Shown here: one piece after another, positions 38,748-48,566 of the stretch
How the letters are laid out: every line of letters starts with the position of its first letter
Numbering within the stretch: position 1 is the stretch's first letter
From: Iodobacter violaceini
GTDB taxonomy: Bacteria > Pseudomonadota > Gammaproteobacteria > Burkholderiales > Chitinibacteraceae
DNA length: 64,000 nucleotides
NCBI RefSeq assembly: GCF_011601265.1
Contig: NZ_JAAOLX010000001.1
Location: forward strand, 1 to 64,000
Reading direction: 5' to 3'
Translations under genes and position numbers: made by a program
Notes under the pieces: generated by a model
Seen by the model: only the letters and a program-made list of their open reading frames with translations
What the model was told of the DNA's origin: nothing
Database searches by the model: none

Positions 38748-40148
38748 TCAGCACTCCACAATATTTACCGGCACTTCAATCACATTAATGGCCAGGCCGC
38801 CGCGGGCGGTTTCTTTGTATTTGGTGTTCATATCCCGGCCGGTGTCGCGCATGGTTTTGATCACGCGATCAAGCGATACAAAGTGCTGGCCATCGCCGCG
38901 CAGCGCCATGCGGGCTGCGTTGATGGCTTTGATTGATGCCATGGCATTGCGCTCAATACAGGGCACTTGCACGAGGCCCCCTACCGGATCGCAAGTCAGG
39001 CCCAGATTATGCTCCATGCCAATTTCTGCTGCGTTTTCGACCTGCTCGGGCGTGCCGCCCAAGACTTCAGCCAGCGCACCTGCAGCCATCGAGCAAGCAG
39101 AGCCCACTTCGCCCTGACAACCCACTTCCGCACCAGAAATAGAAGCATTCAGCTTAAATAAGATACCGATCGCGCCAGCAGTCAAAAAGAAACGCACAAT
39201 ACCGTCGTCAGTTGGATTAGGTGTAAATCGGGCGTAATAGTGCATCACGGCGGGGATAATGCCTGCTGCGCCATTGGTAGGCGCAGTCACCACCCGGCCA
39301 CCGCCGGCGTTTTCTTCATTTACCGCCAGCGCGTACAAATTCACCCAATCGAGCACCGTAAGCGGATCACGCAGCGCGGCCTCCGGGGAGGCCAGCAGCT
39401 TTTGATACATATCGGCTGCACGGCGTTTTACTTTTAAGCCACCAGGTAAAGTGCCTTCCCGCTCGCAGCCACGTTTTACACAGGCTTGCATCACAGCCCA
39501 GATTTCCAGCAAGCCTGCACGGATTTCATCTTCGGTGCGCCAGGCCAGCTCGTTTTCCAGCATGATCTGGCTGATGGTTTTACCGTGGCGCTCGCACAGC
39601 GCCAACAGCTCGGCCCCGCTTTTAAACGGATGCTTCAGTTCGGTCACGCCGGGCGGGTTAAAGCCCGCATCTACCGCAGCCTCATCCACCACAAAACCAC
39701 CGCCCACAGAATAATAAGCACGCTTAGAGATGCTTTCGCCTGCCGCATCAAAGGCTTCAAAAATCATGCCATTCGGGTGATAAGGCAGGGTTTTACGCTT
39801 ATGCAAAATCAGGTGTTCGGCCTCGATAAATGCAATTTCGTGCGTGCCTAAAAGGCGTAGCCTGCGATTTTCGCGAATGGCGGCCACCATTTCATCCACC
39901 TTATCGGTATCCACAAGGCGGGGCGATTCGCCCTGCAAGCCCAGCAACACAGCGATATCCGAGCCGTGCCCCTTACCGGTTGCCCCTAAGGAGCCAAATA
40001 ATTCGCTTTTTACTTTTGCGACTTTATCAAGAATGCCGTCTTTTTCTAAACGACGGGCAAAAGTGCGCGCGGCCCGCATCGGGCCAACGGTGTGCGAGCT
40101 AGATGGGCCAAGGCCGATCTTAAATAAATCAAAAACGCTGATTGCCAT
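38748..40148 (-). CDS. sdaA: L-serine ammonia-lyase (serine deaminase), iron-sulfur type
   Basis: 466 residues, single-chain form; converts L-serine to pyruvate and ammonia. The N-terminal [15 protein letters not shown] (residues 13-27) is the regulatory-domain signature. The catalytic domain holds [18 protein letters not shown] (near 290), [16 protein letters not shown] with an iron-sulfur cysteine, and [16 protein letters not shown] (near 400) with two more. Start at ATG 40148, with GGGAT upstream; the reading from 40196 adds an unrelated 16 residues. A tandem glycine riboswitch precedes it, so expression should respond to glycine. Confidence 0.94.
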   Translation of the reverse strand: MAISVFDLFKIGLGPSSSHTVGPMRAARTFARRLEKDGILDKVAKVKSELFGSLGATGKGHGSDIAVLLGLQGESPRLVDTDKVDEMVAAIRENRRLRLLGTHEIAFIEAEHLILHKRKTLPYHPNGMIFEAFDAAGESISKRAYYSVGGGFVVDEAAVDAGFNPPGVTELKHPFKSGAELLALCERHGKTISQIMLENELAWRTEDEIRAGLLEIWAVMQACVKRGCEREGTLPGGLKVKRRAADMYQKLLASPEAALRDPLTVLDWVNLYALAVNEENAGGGRVVTAPTNGAAGIIPAVMHYYARFTPNPTDDGIVRFFLTAGAIGILFKLNASISGAEVGCQGEVGSACSMAAGALAEVLGGTPEQVENAAEIGMEHNLGLTCDPVGGLVQVPCIERNAMASIKAINAARMALRGDGQHFVSLDRVIKTMRDTGRDMNTKYKETARGGLAINVIEVPVNIVEC

Positions 40149-40408
40149 TTTGTGTATCCCGGATATTGCCTGCTGCTGCACTGAGCATTTGCCCATTTGC
40201 AGCGCGGCTATTGTTGATATGTATAGTCAGACAGATTGTTTTTACAGAATATCGTTCAGCACCAGCACCAAATAAGGTGCCCGTTGCCTGTATTTTCTTC
40301 AGACAGCTGATTGAAAGCGCGCAGCTTACAAAGGTTAAGAGGCAAAGCGGCACGCGTAAACAGAGCAGACAAAGATGACAGTGCCCGCTCAGCAGTGAGC
40401 CGAACGAT

Positions 40409-40590
40409 GCCCCTCTGTCCTTTTGCCTGAGAGATTGCGGCAGATGCAGCGCACCGGCCATGCTTCCTTCGGCGAGGCAGGCTAACCTGCCTTCTCTCCA
40501 GATTGCCAACGCCATCACAGTTCTTTTGCCTGAGAGTTTCCGGGGCGATTCCCCTTCGGCGCTGCTCGCTGGAAGCAGTCTCTCCTGCAA
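40409..40590 (-). promoter_or_regulatory. Tandem glycine riboswitch
   Basis: On the minus strand two aptamers follow each other, each with the conserved core CTCTCAGGCAAAAG (complement at 40523-40536 and 40420-40433), the CGCCGAAGG internal segment (complement near 40553-40561 and 40466-40474) and an opening GGAGAGA. The last aptamer ends in GGACAGAG, as in gcvT-type riboswitches. About 260 bases separate it from sdaA. No clear terminator hairpin with a U-run is seen in the platform, so control may be at translation or by another fold. Confidence 0.93.
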
Positions 40591-40643
40591 TGGCTGCGGC
40601 AAGCCCTGAAGATCAAACCGGGCATGGCCGCGTAGCAGCGGCC

Positions 40644-40672
40644 AATCTATTGAAGCTTGCAAGGGATGTCAA
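40644..40672 (-). promoter_or_regulatory. Promoter of the riboswitch-sdaA transcript
   Basis: Minus strand -35 TTGACA (40667-40672), a 17-bp spacer and a -10 TAGATT (40644-40649). Transcription would begin near 40637, about 50 bases before the first aptamer. Confidence 0.65.
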
Positions 40673-40697
40673 TTCATGATTAGCCCTGGGGCCAATA

Positions 40698-40728
40698 AAA
40701 AACCCCATACTTATGCCCAAGTATGGGG
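40698..40728 (-). terminator. Terminator of the SnoaL-like gene
   Basis: A perfect 10-bp stem CCCCATACTT / AAGTATGGGG with a 6-base loop (40703-40728) has an A-run on its left, which is a T-run on the minus strand. It lies 30 bp past the minus-strand gene. Confidence 0.82.
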
Positions 40729-40757
40729 GGAATAATAAATTCAGCGGCTCAAACTAT

Positions 40758-41195
40758 TTAAAACATGCCATTGCCATTAGCATCTTTCTCTGGCACAGCC
40801 TGAATCACATCCCAATGCTCGGTGATCTTGCCCTTTTTCACGCGAAAAATATCCACCACCGCCACACCACGCTCACCTGCTTTATCTTGTGAATGCACAT
40901 GCAACATCACCAAATCACCTTCAGCAATCACACGCTTAATTGTGGCACGCGAATTCGGAGCATTTGTTTTAAGATAACGAATAAAATCCTGCAAAGGCTG
41001 CACGCCATTCGCTACCTCAGGATTATGCTGAATATAATCTTTAGCAATAAAGGGTAAAACCCCTTCAGCATCTAACTTATTGAATGCAGTATCGTAAAAT
41101 TTAAGCACCAGCGCCTTGTTTTTTTCTTCCTTAGGCCCGGCCATTGCCGTAGTGGCCAGCAAACCTAAAATCATAGTAATGAGTAATTTTTTCAT
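40758..41195 (-). CDS. Exported SnoaL-like / nuclear transport factor 2 fold protein
   Basis: 145 residues. Signal peptide KKLLITMILGLLATTAMA (2-19), then a single cone-shaped NTF2-fold domain: NKALVLKFYDTAFNKLDAEGVLPFIAKDYIQHNPEVANG with the SnoaL-type YIQHNP motif (near 54), and DIFRVKKGKITEHWDVIQAVPE with the EHWDV motif (near 120). Family members bind small hydrophobic molecules, and some isomerise or cyclise them. The role is unknown. AAAGGA precedes the ATG. Monocistronic, with its own terminator. Confidence 0.85.
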   Translation of the reverse strand: MKKLLITMILGLLATTAMAGPKEEKNKALVLKFYDTAFNKLDAEGVLPFIAKDYIQHNPEVANGVQPLQDFIRYLKTNAPNSRATIKRVIAEGDLVMLHVHSQDKAGERGVAVVDIFRVKKGKITEHWDVIQAVPEKDANGNGMF

Positions 41196-41573
41196 TTTAA
41201 ATATCCTTTGGCTGCTTATTTAATAAAAGCAAAAAATGAAGAGCGCACGCTCTGCAAACTATAGCGATTTTTTAAAAACATTGCGTCCTGTTTCCCAACT
41301 ACAGTAGCAAAAATCAGCCATCAACAGCCAGTACTCATTTCACCTTACGGGCTGGAAAATAAGTCTGCCCTCAGCCATTCCTCTCAGCACAGCGTATTTT
41401 TAAACACAGCCACCATCAGCACATTAAATACCAAAGGCATTAAACACCATGACATTATTTAGCTCACGCCCTTACTTACATACCTTCTGCCACCGCCTTG
41501 CGCCACAATATACTTCGCATTTTAAATACCTTGCTTCACCATCAGAATTTAACAAAAAAAAAGCAATAAAAAC
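41196..41573. other. Intergenic region upstream of the SnoaL-like gene
   Basis: No gene is supported. It contains the promoter region of the minus-strand SnoaL-like gene and, at its right end, the terminator of the S41 peptidase. Confidence 0.35.
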
Positions 41574-41611
41574 GGGCCTGTTTCAATGTATTAATATACT
41601 GAGACAGGCCC
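41574..41611 (-). terminator. Terminator of the S41 peptidase gene
   Basis: GGGCCTGTTTCA (41574-41585) pairs with TGAGACAGGCCC (41600-41611) with one G-T pair and a 14-base loop. The A-rich stretch to its left gives a U-run on the minus strand. Confidence 0.75.
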
Positions 41612-41633
41612 ACAAACAGGCATTCAAATCAGC

Positions 41634-43622
41634 TTATTGTGCTTTCACCTGAACCAGACGTTTGGTATTCCATAAAGCAACCTGGCCTGCATCAGCCCCC
41701 ACAATGCCAATTTGATAAATATGCCCCGGTGCCTTTTTAGGTAAGGAAATACGCACTGTTTTAGGTGTGCCATAGGCATAAACCGCTTGTGTTTCAAAAA
41801 GCTGATTATCTATATACACTTTAATAAGCTCAGTTTCAGCCACCTGAATATCCAGCGTATTATTGCCCTCTTTTTGCTCTATGATATTCCCCACCGGGCC
41901 AGTAAACTGATAGCCCGATTTAGTCACAGGCTTGGCTAATAAATCGGCCGCAATTTTATCAAACTGGGTTTGATCACCATTTACCAGATCACTTAATGCG
42001 CGCGGAACATTCACATCCGCCTGGCAACCATAATCTTCAATAATGGTATTTGGGTTATAACCACCGCGCACAGACTGGCGCCATGACACGCGCATTGAAA
42101 CGCCATCTGGTAAAGGTTTAAACCAATCCGGGCCTAATTCTGCAAAAAAGCCATGCTCCAGCACATTTGCACCACCCGCCCCGGTAGAAGGATCTTCACC
42201 GTATATGGTTGCCACGCCATTATCCTGCATCTGGCAAGTAAATAAATCGGTTGCCGAATAGCTGCGCGCATTTGCTAAAACACCTACAGGTTTGTAATAG
42301 GCCTGCCCCAGTGCATTTGCATCTTCAGCAGAAGTAAATACCCCTGTTTTGCTATATGTGTTTTTAGTTTTGGCTGCATCATTAATCAGCTTTACCCATT
42401 CAGGCCAATATTGTCTGAAATCATCCTGATTTAAAAACTGATTATTCAGCTTAGTATTCAATAAGCGCGCAGATCCGGTACTTGCCTTACCCGGTTTAAA
42501 CAGCTGCGGCAATTGATCTGCATAGCTGATATAGCCACCACCATTATTACGGACATCAATAATCAGTGCATCGGTTTTAGCCAGCTGATTGCGCAGCAGG
42601 TTGTAAATGATATTAACGGCCTGATCAGGGTTGGCAGGCACAAAGCTGCTCAGGCTGATATAGCCCAAACGTTTTTCACCCTTAGGCACAATGGCCCATT
42701 TAATGGTTGGCTCTGCCGTAGGATTTTTACTAAAGCCCTGAATATCTGATTCAGCCGTATTGCGGCTCACAAATTGATTGTACTGCTCCTGATAGCCCTC
42801 AACACTCTGAGCAAATGCCTTATCAGTAAGTGCCTTAGCAGACGCTGTGGCAGCTTTGTTTTCTAAAGCGGCATCGTCGTATTGCACCAGCCATGGTAAA
42901 TCAATTGAATACACTTCCCCCGTTTTGGCAGAGCGCAATTTAATCAGCACACGGTCATTTGCAGGAGGCAATTTCCCTGATTGTGGCACCAGCGTCATAT
43001 ATTGAATAGCGCGCGAAAATCCGCCATACAGATTTGCACCCGCGCCATTAATCAGCACATTATTCACGGCCTGCTTAACCGGTAATCCTGCGTATTCAAG
43101 TACCTGATCGCCCACCTCCGGCTTTCTTAAAGAAGGCAGCAGCGCATCAAAATAATTGGCATAAACCCGGTCAATGCGCACTTCATTTAATTCTGCACCA
43201 TCTGCAGTACGGGCAAAATTAATCGGCAGAAAACTTAAAAATGCAGCATGGGGAAGCGGGAAATTATAATTAAGATGCAAATCACGCTGATTAATAAAAA
43301 TCTGGCTCAGCTGGGCATGCAGCTGGGCGGTGCTCAGCTTATCAATATTGTTAATGACTTTTTGCACTGCATCTGCCGGATTAACGTGGCCTTTATTCCA
43401 ATCTGGGCTATTACCATAATAAATATCTTTTGCATAACGATTAACATATAAATCACGTAAAAACAACTGCGCCTGCTCTGCAAGCGTTTGTTTATCGGCC
43501 CTGCTTAATTCATTAAAAGTAATTTGCGGCCGGACATTTGATAAGTAATCGTTTTTAATTTCAGCCTGCGCAAAAGCCGACATCATGGCCAGTGCAATCG
43601 TTGCAATTTTAATCAGCTTCAT
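41634..43622 (-). CDS. S41 family (tail-specific) peptidase, exported
   Basis: 662 residues with a signal peptide (KLIKIATIALAMMSAFAQA). A PDZ-like part (about 150-230; GDQVLEYAGLPV) precedes the S41 catalytic domain, with ALIIDVRNNGGGYISYADQLPQLF (near 352) and the nucleophile region VGVLANARSYSATDLF (near 440). A C-terminal domain of about 110 residues may be a beta-sandwich. This class resembles peptidases acting in the periplasm or outside the cell rather than the CtpA processing protease. AAGGGAAG precedes the ATG. It stands alone. Confidence 0.86.
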   Translation of the reverse strand: MKLIKIATIALAMMSAFAQAEIKNDYLSNVRPQITFNELSRADKQTLAEQAQLFLRDLYVNRYAKDIYYGNSPDWNKGHVNPADAVQKVINNIDKLSTAQLHAQLSQIFINQRDLHLNYNFPLPHAAFLSFLPINFARTADGAELNEVRIDRVYANYFDALLPSLRKPEVGDQVLEYAGLPVKQAVNNVLINGAGANLYGGFSRAIQYMTLVPQSGKLPPANDRVLIKLRSAKTGEVYSIDLPWLVQYDDAALENKAATASAKALTDKAFAQSVEGYQEQYNQFVSRNTAESDIQGFSKNPTAEPTIKWAIVPKGEKRLGYISLSSFVPANPDQAVNIIYNLLRNQLAKTDALIIDVRNNGGGYISYADQLPQLFKPGKASTGSARLLNTKLNNQFLNQDDFRQYWPEWVKLINDAAKTKNTYSKTGVFTSAEDANALGQAYYKPVGVLANARSYSATDLFTCQMQDNGVATIYGEDPSTGAGGANVLEHGFFAELGPDWFKPLPDGVSMRVSWRQSVRGGYNPNTIIEDYGCQADVNVPRALSDLVNGDQTQFDKIAADLLAKPVTKSGYQFTGPVGNIIEQKEGNNTLDIQVAETELIKVYIDNQLFETQAVYAYGTPKTVRISLPKKAPGHIYQIGIVGADAGQVALWNTKRLVQVKAQ

Positions 43623-44278
43623 GGCTTCCCTTGGAATAGTGGGTATCTAATAATTGACCTGCTTGTCACTTTACCGGCAGTGCCAATAAAGAATGACAAT
43701 CAAGTATTTCAACCCGCCATCTGGCTGTCAACGATCATTACATAATAAGTAAACAAATAAAAAGCATATAAAAAGGAACTCAACAGCTTAAGCCTTGATA
43801 CCACAATAGATTATGCATTTTTCATATTTCAAAAAAATCATAAATACAGCCATAAAAAAGCAACAATCGCAAAAATATGGGTGTTTTTATGATAAAAAAC
43901 CATGATGAGCAGGTAATGATAAAGCATAAATTTTGTAAGCAACTCAAAGATAAGAGTACCGCTTTGTTTTCAACAAATAGTGGTAAGCCTGGCTGCTGTC
44001 AGGTACAGAATCATGAAGATTGAATGCTGATAATTAAATATCAGCAGGGTGCTGTTTATTACGATTTACAGCCTGTTTATTCATCACATAACTCAGACCA
44101 AATCATTCATTTTCAAGCAGATCCGAAGGCGCCCGCCTTAGACACATTGATATGGTATTTTTCCAACTAGGCAAAAGCTGAGAAAAAGGCTTGATCCCGC
44201 AAGAAGCGTCGTATTACGATGCGGGGATAGAAGATGAAAGGCGGCTCCTGCCAGCCTTCACGGGAAGAGACTAATTAT
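43623..44278. other. AT-rich region upstream of the secretion operon
   Basis: 656 bp without a convincing gene. It holds the promoter of the S41 peptidase and, near the right end, should hold that of gspG. A 48-codon ATG frame at 44024-44170 lacks a ribosome site and is not called. The stretch 43740-43990 is markedly AT-rich. Confidence 0.4.
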
Positions 44279-44695
44279 ATGAAGAATCACCGCCTCTCCA
44301 GAGGTTTCACCCTGCTGGAATTATTGGTTGTTTTGCTGATTATTGCCCTGCTGGCCGGTTACGTTGGGCCTAAGCTATTTGGTGAAGTAGGCAAAGCTAA
44401 GACCAAGACTGCGGCAAGCCAGATGAAATCCATTGCGGATGCACTGGATCATTACCGTCTTGATACCGGCCACTATCCAAGTACCGAACAAGGCATCAAT
44501 GTGCTGACCAAAAAGCCCAGTGACGAGCCAAAGTGGCAAGGCCCTTATCTGATGAAAGACGTACCGGCCGATCCATGGGACAGGCCTTACGTTTACAGCA
44601 AACCGGGTGAAAACGGCCGCGACTACGATTTGCTTACTTTAGGCGCAGATGGCAAAGCCGGTGGTACGGGCGAAGACACCGACGTCAGCTACTAA
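44279..44695 (+). CDS. gspG: Major pseudopilin, GspG type
   Basis: 138 residues. The prepilin peptidase site is RGFTLLELLVVLLIIALLAG (residues 8-27), with Glu at +5 of the mature protein. The C-terminal globular part carries GspG features: GHYPSTEQGINVL (near 58), GPYLMKDVPADPWDRPYVYSKPG and DYDLLTLGADGKAGGTGEDTDV, the calcium-loop region. It should polymerise into the periplasmic pseudopilus that pushes substrates through the secretin. ATG 44279 is preferred because it gives the short basic leader; GGAAGAGA lies upstream. First gene of the secretion locus. Confidence 0.93.
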   Translation: MKNHRLSRGFTLLELLVVLLIIALLAGYVGPKLFGEVGKAKTKTAASQMKSIADALDHYRLDTGHYPSTEQGINVLTKKPSDEPKWQGPYLMKDVPADPWDRPYVYSKPGENGRDYDLLTLGADGKAGGTGEDTDVSY

Positions 44696-44714
44696 TCTAT
44701 AAAGCCCATTCCCC

Positions 44715-45887
44715 ATGCGCTACACCGTTAAAGCCTTGCAGGCAGGTAAGCTGCTGCAGCTGGATATCGACGCCGCTAATGAAAGCGAGCTACGGGATAA
44801 GCTGACAGCGCAGGGGCAGCAATTTTTATCTGCCAGAGCGCACAGCGCCTTTAAGCTTTCTTCCAAAGAGTTTGGCCTCTCGCTTTTTACCCAAGAGCTG
44901 ATCGCGCTTTTGCAAGCGGGGCTGACGCTGGTTGAAGCGGTAGAAACACTTAAAGAAAAGAGCGCACAAGATACCAATGGCGAAGTATTAAGCCGCATGA
45001 TTGAAGGCCTGTACCAGGGCTTACCACTATCTAAAGTACTGGCACAAATGAGCCAGCACTTTCCGCCTTTATATATTGCGACTGTCAGCTCGGCCGAAAA
45101 GACCGGCCACCTTGCCGATGCGCTGGGCCGCTATCACCATTACGAATCCCGGCTGGCTGCGGTCAAAAAGAAAGTCATCTCGGCGGTGATTTACCCGCTG
45201 GTGGTCATTGGTATTGGCGGCGGCATTATGTTGTTTTTGCTGTTTTATGTAATTCCAAAGTTCAGCCAGATCTATGCATCCATGAAAAACCTGCCTTTTG
45301 CCGCACAAGTGATGCTGTGGTGGGGCGATCTGGTGCATAAGCACGGCGTAATGATGTTTAGCGGCATGGTGCTCAGCGTGGTGTTGGCGGTGTTTTTGCT
45401 GCGTACCGCTGCAGCAAAAAATGCTTTGCGCGAGACCTTCTGGCGCTTGCCACGTTTAGAGCAGTACCGGCGTTTATTTTCGCTGACCCGTTTTTACCGC
45501 ACCGTGGGCCTGCTGCTGGCTGGCGGGATTTCGGTCGTGCATGCAATGGAGCTGGCCGCGCAATTGTTGCCGCTGAAAATGCAGCTTGGCTTACAGCAGG
45601 CCCTGGTTGATGTGAAATCGGGCCAGTCCCTTTCGCAAGCACTGCCCCGCTATCAGCTGACCACCCCCGTATCAGAGCGCTTACTGCGTGTTGGGGAACA
45701 AAGCGGCGAGCTGGCCACCATGTGCGAGCGCTCGGCGCAGTTTTGCGATGAAGAGCTGGAACGCGCCATCGATATGTTTACCCGCCTTTTTGAGCCCATT
45801 TTAATGTTGATTATTGGTGTATTGATCGGCGGAATTGTTTTTTTGCTGTATATGCCGATTTTTGAGCTGGCTGGGAATATGCAATGA
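44715..45887 (+). CDS. gspF: Inner-membrane platform protein, GspF/PilC type
   Basis: 390 residues with two T2SSF domains (about 60-185 and 260-385) and three membrane helices near 165-190, 215-235 and 360-385. Family sequence includes FTQELIALLQAGLTLVEAVETLKEK (57-81), SSAEKTGHLADALGRYH and GGISVVHAMELAA. It anchors the GspE ATPase and rotates or scaffolds the pseudopilus base. It follows gspG after 19 bp, and its stop overlaps the gspE start (ATGA). Confidence 0.93.
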   Translation: MRYTVKALQAGKLLQLDIDAANESELRDKLTAQGQQFLSARAHSAFKLSSKEFGLSLFTQELIALLQAGLTLVEAVETLKEKSAQDTNGEVLSRMIEGLYQGLPLSKVLAQMSQHFPPLYIATVSSAEKTGHLADALGRYHHYESRLAAVKKKVISAVIYPLVVIGIGGGIMLFLLFYVIPKFSQIYASMKNLPFAAQVMLWWGDLVHKHGVMMFSGMVLSVVLAVFLLRTAAAKNALRETFWRLPRLEQYRRLFSLTRFYRTVGLLLAGGISVVHAMELAAQLLPLKMQLGLQQALVDVKSGQSLSQALPRYQLTTPVSERLLRVGEQSGELATMCERSAQFCDEELERAIDMFTRLFEPILMLIIGVLIGGIVFLLYMPIFELAGNMQ

Positions 45888-47584
45888 CAGATGCCACATA
45901 TAAACCCGCTGCGACTGAAGCGATCACACCATCTTTACCCAGGCTTAGCCTGGAGCTGATTCAAACATTACGCCAGGATCAGGCCCCGCTTGCGCCGCGT
46001 TTGCAACAAGTATTGCAACTGAGCGATGCCGATTACGGCGGGCAGCTTAGCCGCTTTCTGGGCCTGCCGTTTTTAAGCCAGGAAGAGCTCAGCACATTCA
46101 GCCCGCGCTACGATTTGCTGCCTTATGGCGAAGCCGTAGCAAGGCAATGTCTGCTGCTCGAAGGCCCGGAGGGGCTGTGCATTGTCCTGGCCGATCCTTT
46201 TGATGCCGCGCTGCGTAACTGGCTGCGCCAGCGCATAAGCGTCAGCTATCAGACGGCTTTTGCCCATCATCAGGCACTGCGTACTTACCTGGATCAGTTT
46301 GAAACCTCACACCGGGCGATGGATCAGCTCGGCGTTGGCGAGCAAAGCGAGGTGAATCAGGACGGTATCGTCGAAATTTCACTCGCCACCCTGGCCGCAG
46401 ATAAAAAGCCCGTCGTCAAACTGGTGAATTCCACGCTGTATGACGCGCTGAAAGCCAAGGCTTCAGATGTGCATATGGAAAGCACGCCAAATGGATTAAC
46501 CATTAAATATCGTATTGATGGCGTGCTGCTGCATATCGGCGGCGCAAATGGCCTGGAGACCGCCGAGCAGGTGATTTCGAGGATTAAGGTACTGGCCGAT
46601 TTAGATATTTCAGAGCGCCGCGTACCGCAAGACGGGCGTTTTAAAGCACGAATTAATGGCCGCGAAGTGGATTTTCGCGTCTCCATCATGCCGTCGATTT
46701 ATGGCGAAGATGCCGTGCTGCGGGTATTAGATAAGCAAAACGGCGGCGACGCTTTTAAGCAGCTGCGTTTAGATATTCTTGGCTTTGATGACGGCACAAT
46801 GGGCCGGATCAGAAGTCTTGCACGCGAGCCTTACGGCTTGCTACTGGTCACAGGCCCTACCGGCTCAGGTAAATCGACCACGCTTTACGCCACGCTTTCT
46901 GAAATCAATACTGGCGAAGAAAAAATCATCACGATCGAAGACCCGGTGGAATACCAGCTGCCCGGCGTATTGCAAATCCCAGTAAACGATAAAAAAGGCC
47001 TGAGCTTTGCCCGCGGCCTGCGCTCGGTGCTGCGCCATGATCCGGATAAGATTCTGGTGGGTGAAATTCGTGATGGTGAAACGGCCAATATTGCGGTGCA
47101 AGCCGCGCTGACCGGCCACCTGGTGCTCACTTCCGTACACGCCAACAATGTGTTCTCGGTGCTCGACCGCTTTATTCATATGGGCGTAGAACCGAACAGC
47201 TTTGTGGATGCGCTGATCGGCGTGGTGGCCCAGCGCCTGATTCGCAAAGTGTGTCTGCATTGCGTAGTGGACGACGAGCCCGATGAAGAGCTGCTCGCCA
47301 CATCGGGGCTAAACAGTGAAATAGTCAAAGGCTGGCGCTTTAAAAAAGGCGTGGGATGTAAGGCTTGCCGTCATACCGGCTACCAGGGGCGTAAGGCCAT
47401 TGCCGAGGTATTGCGGCTGAACGACGAGCTAAAGCAAGCCATCGCCAGCCGCGCGCCAGCTGTAGAGCTGAAACAACTTGCCGCACGCTTTGGATTTTTG
47501 TCCATGCGCCAGCAAGCGCTCAGCGTTGTGGCCAGCGGAGAAACGACCTTACAAGAAATCAATCGTGTGACTTTTGTGGATTAA
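45884..47584 (+). CDS. gspE: Secretion ATPase, GspE/PilB type
   Basis: 566 residues. The N-terminal T2SSE_N-like domain (about 20-140) is followed by a hexameric ATPase core: Walker A VTGPTGSGKSTTLYATLS (near 320), the Asp box IITIEDPVEYQLPG, Walker B/His box KILVGEIRDGETANIAVQAALTGHLVLTSVHANN (near 385), and a four-Cys zinc module CLHC...CKAC (near 455-490). It powers pseudopilus assembly. The order GspG-GspF-GspE is reversed relative to canonical gsp operons. Confidence 0.94.
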   Translation: MTDATYKPAATEAITPSLPRLSLELIQTLRQDQAPLAPRLQQVLQLSDADYGGQLSRFLGLPFLSQEELSTFSPRYDLLPYGEAVARQCLLLEGPEGLCIVLADPFDAALRNWLRQRISVSYQTAFAHHQALRTYLDQFETSHRAMDQLGVGEQSEVNQDGIVEISLATLAADKKPVVKLVNSTLYDALKAKASDVHMESTPNGLTIKYRIDGVLLHIGGANGLETAEQVISRIKVLADLDISERRVPQDGRFKARINGREVDFRVSIMPSIYGEDAVLRVLDKQNGGDAFKQLRLDILGFDDGTMGRIRSLAREPYGLLLVTGPTGSGKSTTLYATLSEINTGEEKIITIEDPVEYQLPGVLQIPVNDKKGLSFARGLRSVLRHDPDKILVGEIRDGETANIAVQAALTGHLVLTSVHANNVFSVLDRFIHMGVEPNSFVDALIGVVAQRLIRKVCLHCVVDDEPDEELLATSGLNSEIVKGWRFKKGVGCKACRHTGYQGRKAIAEVLRLNDELKQAIASRAPAVELKQLAARFGFLSMRQQALSVVASGETTLQEINRVTFVD

Positions 47585-47605
47585 ATTGGGCCTCTTTGTA
47601 GATTC

Positions 47606-47638
47606 ATAGGGTGCAAAACGCCGCAGGTGTTATGCACC
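47606..47638. repeat. Short palindrome downstream of gspE
   Basis: GGTGCA and TGCACC flank an imperfect AAAC/GTGTT inner stem around GCCGCAG. It resembles the small extragenic palindromes elsewhere in this locus. It may fold in the mRNA between gspE and the GspL-like gene. Confidence 0.4.
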
Positions 47639-47687
47639 GCAACAAGCTGAAGCATCTTGATTATTAGAATTTCTTTCACCAGCGCAT

Positions 47688-47721
47688 GTTGGGTTAAGCG
47701 GTAAAGCATCACTAACCCAAC
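47688..47721. repeat. GTTGGGTTA palindromic element, copy 1
   Basis: A perfect 9-bp inverted repeat GTTGGGTTA / TAACCCAAC with 16 bases between the arms. The same arms recur at 50530-50562, with an inner sequence that is similar when inverted. It lies just before the GTG start of the GspL-like gene. Confidence 0.65.
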
Positions 47722-47740
47722 CCACTAATGGAAAGCAATC

Positions 47741-48523
47741 GTGCCCCCTTTATGGATTGAGCATAGCGTTTGGCTGGCGAGTAAGAAGCTGATTTTAGCC
47801 AGCCAGCCGCGCTTACAAAAAGCAGATAAGCAGTGGACATCGGCAACAATCGATGCGCAATCTGCTGCGCTGGCTTTGCAGCAGCGGCTGGAAACTCGTC
47901 CAAAAAGCAGCATCAGCACACTGAATATTTTACTGAGTGGAGACTGGGTGCGTTACGCCGTGCTGCCCTGGCAGGATGGCCTGTATCAGCCAGACGACTG
48001 GAATGCTTATGCCCGGCTGATTTTAGCCCAGCAATTTGCTGGCTCTGCCGAAGGCTGGCGGCTGTGCATCAACCCGGCGGGCTTTGGCGAACCGCGCTTG
48101 GTGGCCGCTATGGATGAATCTGTTTACCAGGTCATCATCGAGCTGACCCGTACAAATAAGCTGCGTTTAAGCAAGGTGCAGCCGCTCTTTTCTGCTGTGC
48201 ATCAGCTGTACCGAAAACAGCTCAAAGCCCCCGAATTTGCACTGGTCATCAGCGAGGCCGATCAGCTCTGCTGCGGGTTCTGGCGCGATGGGGCATGGCA
48301 GGGCGTAATCAGCCTGCCGCAGAATCAGGACAGCGAAGCACTGCTTAATGGCGGCATGGCCGCGCTGCTGCGCCAGGCCGCCATGCTGGCGCAGGTGTCT
48401 TTGCCACCACAAATCTATATCAGCTCCAGCACCCACCCGCTCGCCAAACTCAGCCTGCCAGAATGCGAAGTCAGCTATTTGGGCGCAGTGCATCCTTTAT
48501 TTGCCGGGGATTGGGCTTTATGA
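47741..48523 (+). CDS. GspL/PilM-like assembly protein (cytoplasmic part)
   Basis: 260 residues with no membrane helix. Start is GTG, with GGAAAG 5-6 bases upstream. The text ILLSGDWVRYAVLPWQDGL (near 62), a WRLCINPAGFGEPRLVAAMDESVYQVIIELTRTN stretch and KVQPLFSAVHQLYRK resemble the actin-like cytoplasmic domain of GspL/PilM, which docks the ATPase to the inner-membrane complex. Nucleotide-binding signatures are not preserved well enough to claim ATP binding. It is separated from the next gene by a 388-bp repeat-containing gap, which is odd in an operon. Confidence 0.68.
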   Translation: MPPLWIEHSVWLASKKLILASQPRLQKADKQWTSATIDAQSAALALQQRLETRPKSSISTLNILLSGDWVRYAVLPWQDGLYQPDDWNAYARLILAQQFAGSAEGWRLCINPAGFGEPRLVAAMDESVYQVIIELTRTNKLRLSKVQPLFSAVHQLYRKQLKAPEFALVISEADQLCCGFWRDGAWQGVISLPQNQDSEALLNGGMAALLRQAAMLAQVSLPPQIYISSSTHPLAKLSLPECEVSYLGAVHPLFAGDWAL

Positions 48524-48566
48524 AACTAGTTGAATCCATAAACCACGGCAATAAAACCAAGCTCAG

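Noticed and set aside
38748-40196. Plus-strand frames across sdaA
   Set aside because: All are antisense to a complete serine deaminase gene.
44024-44170. 48-codon ATG frame before the secretion locus
   Set aside because: No ribosome site, no recognised family and an AT-rich setting; chance frame is as likely.
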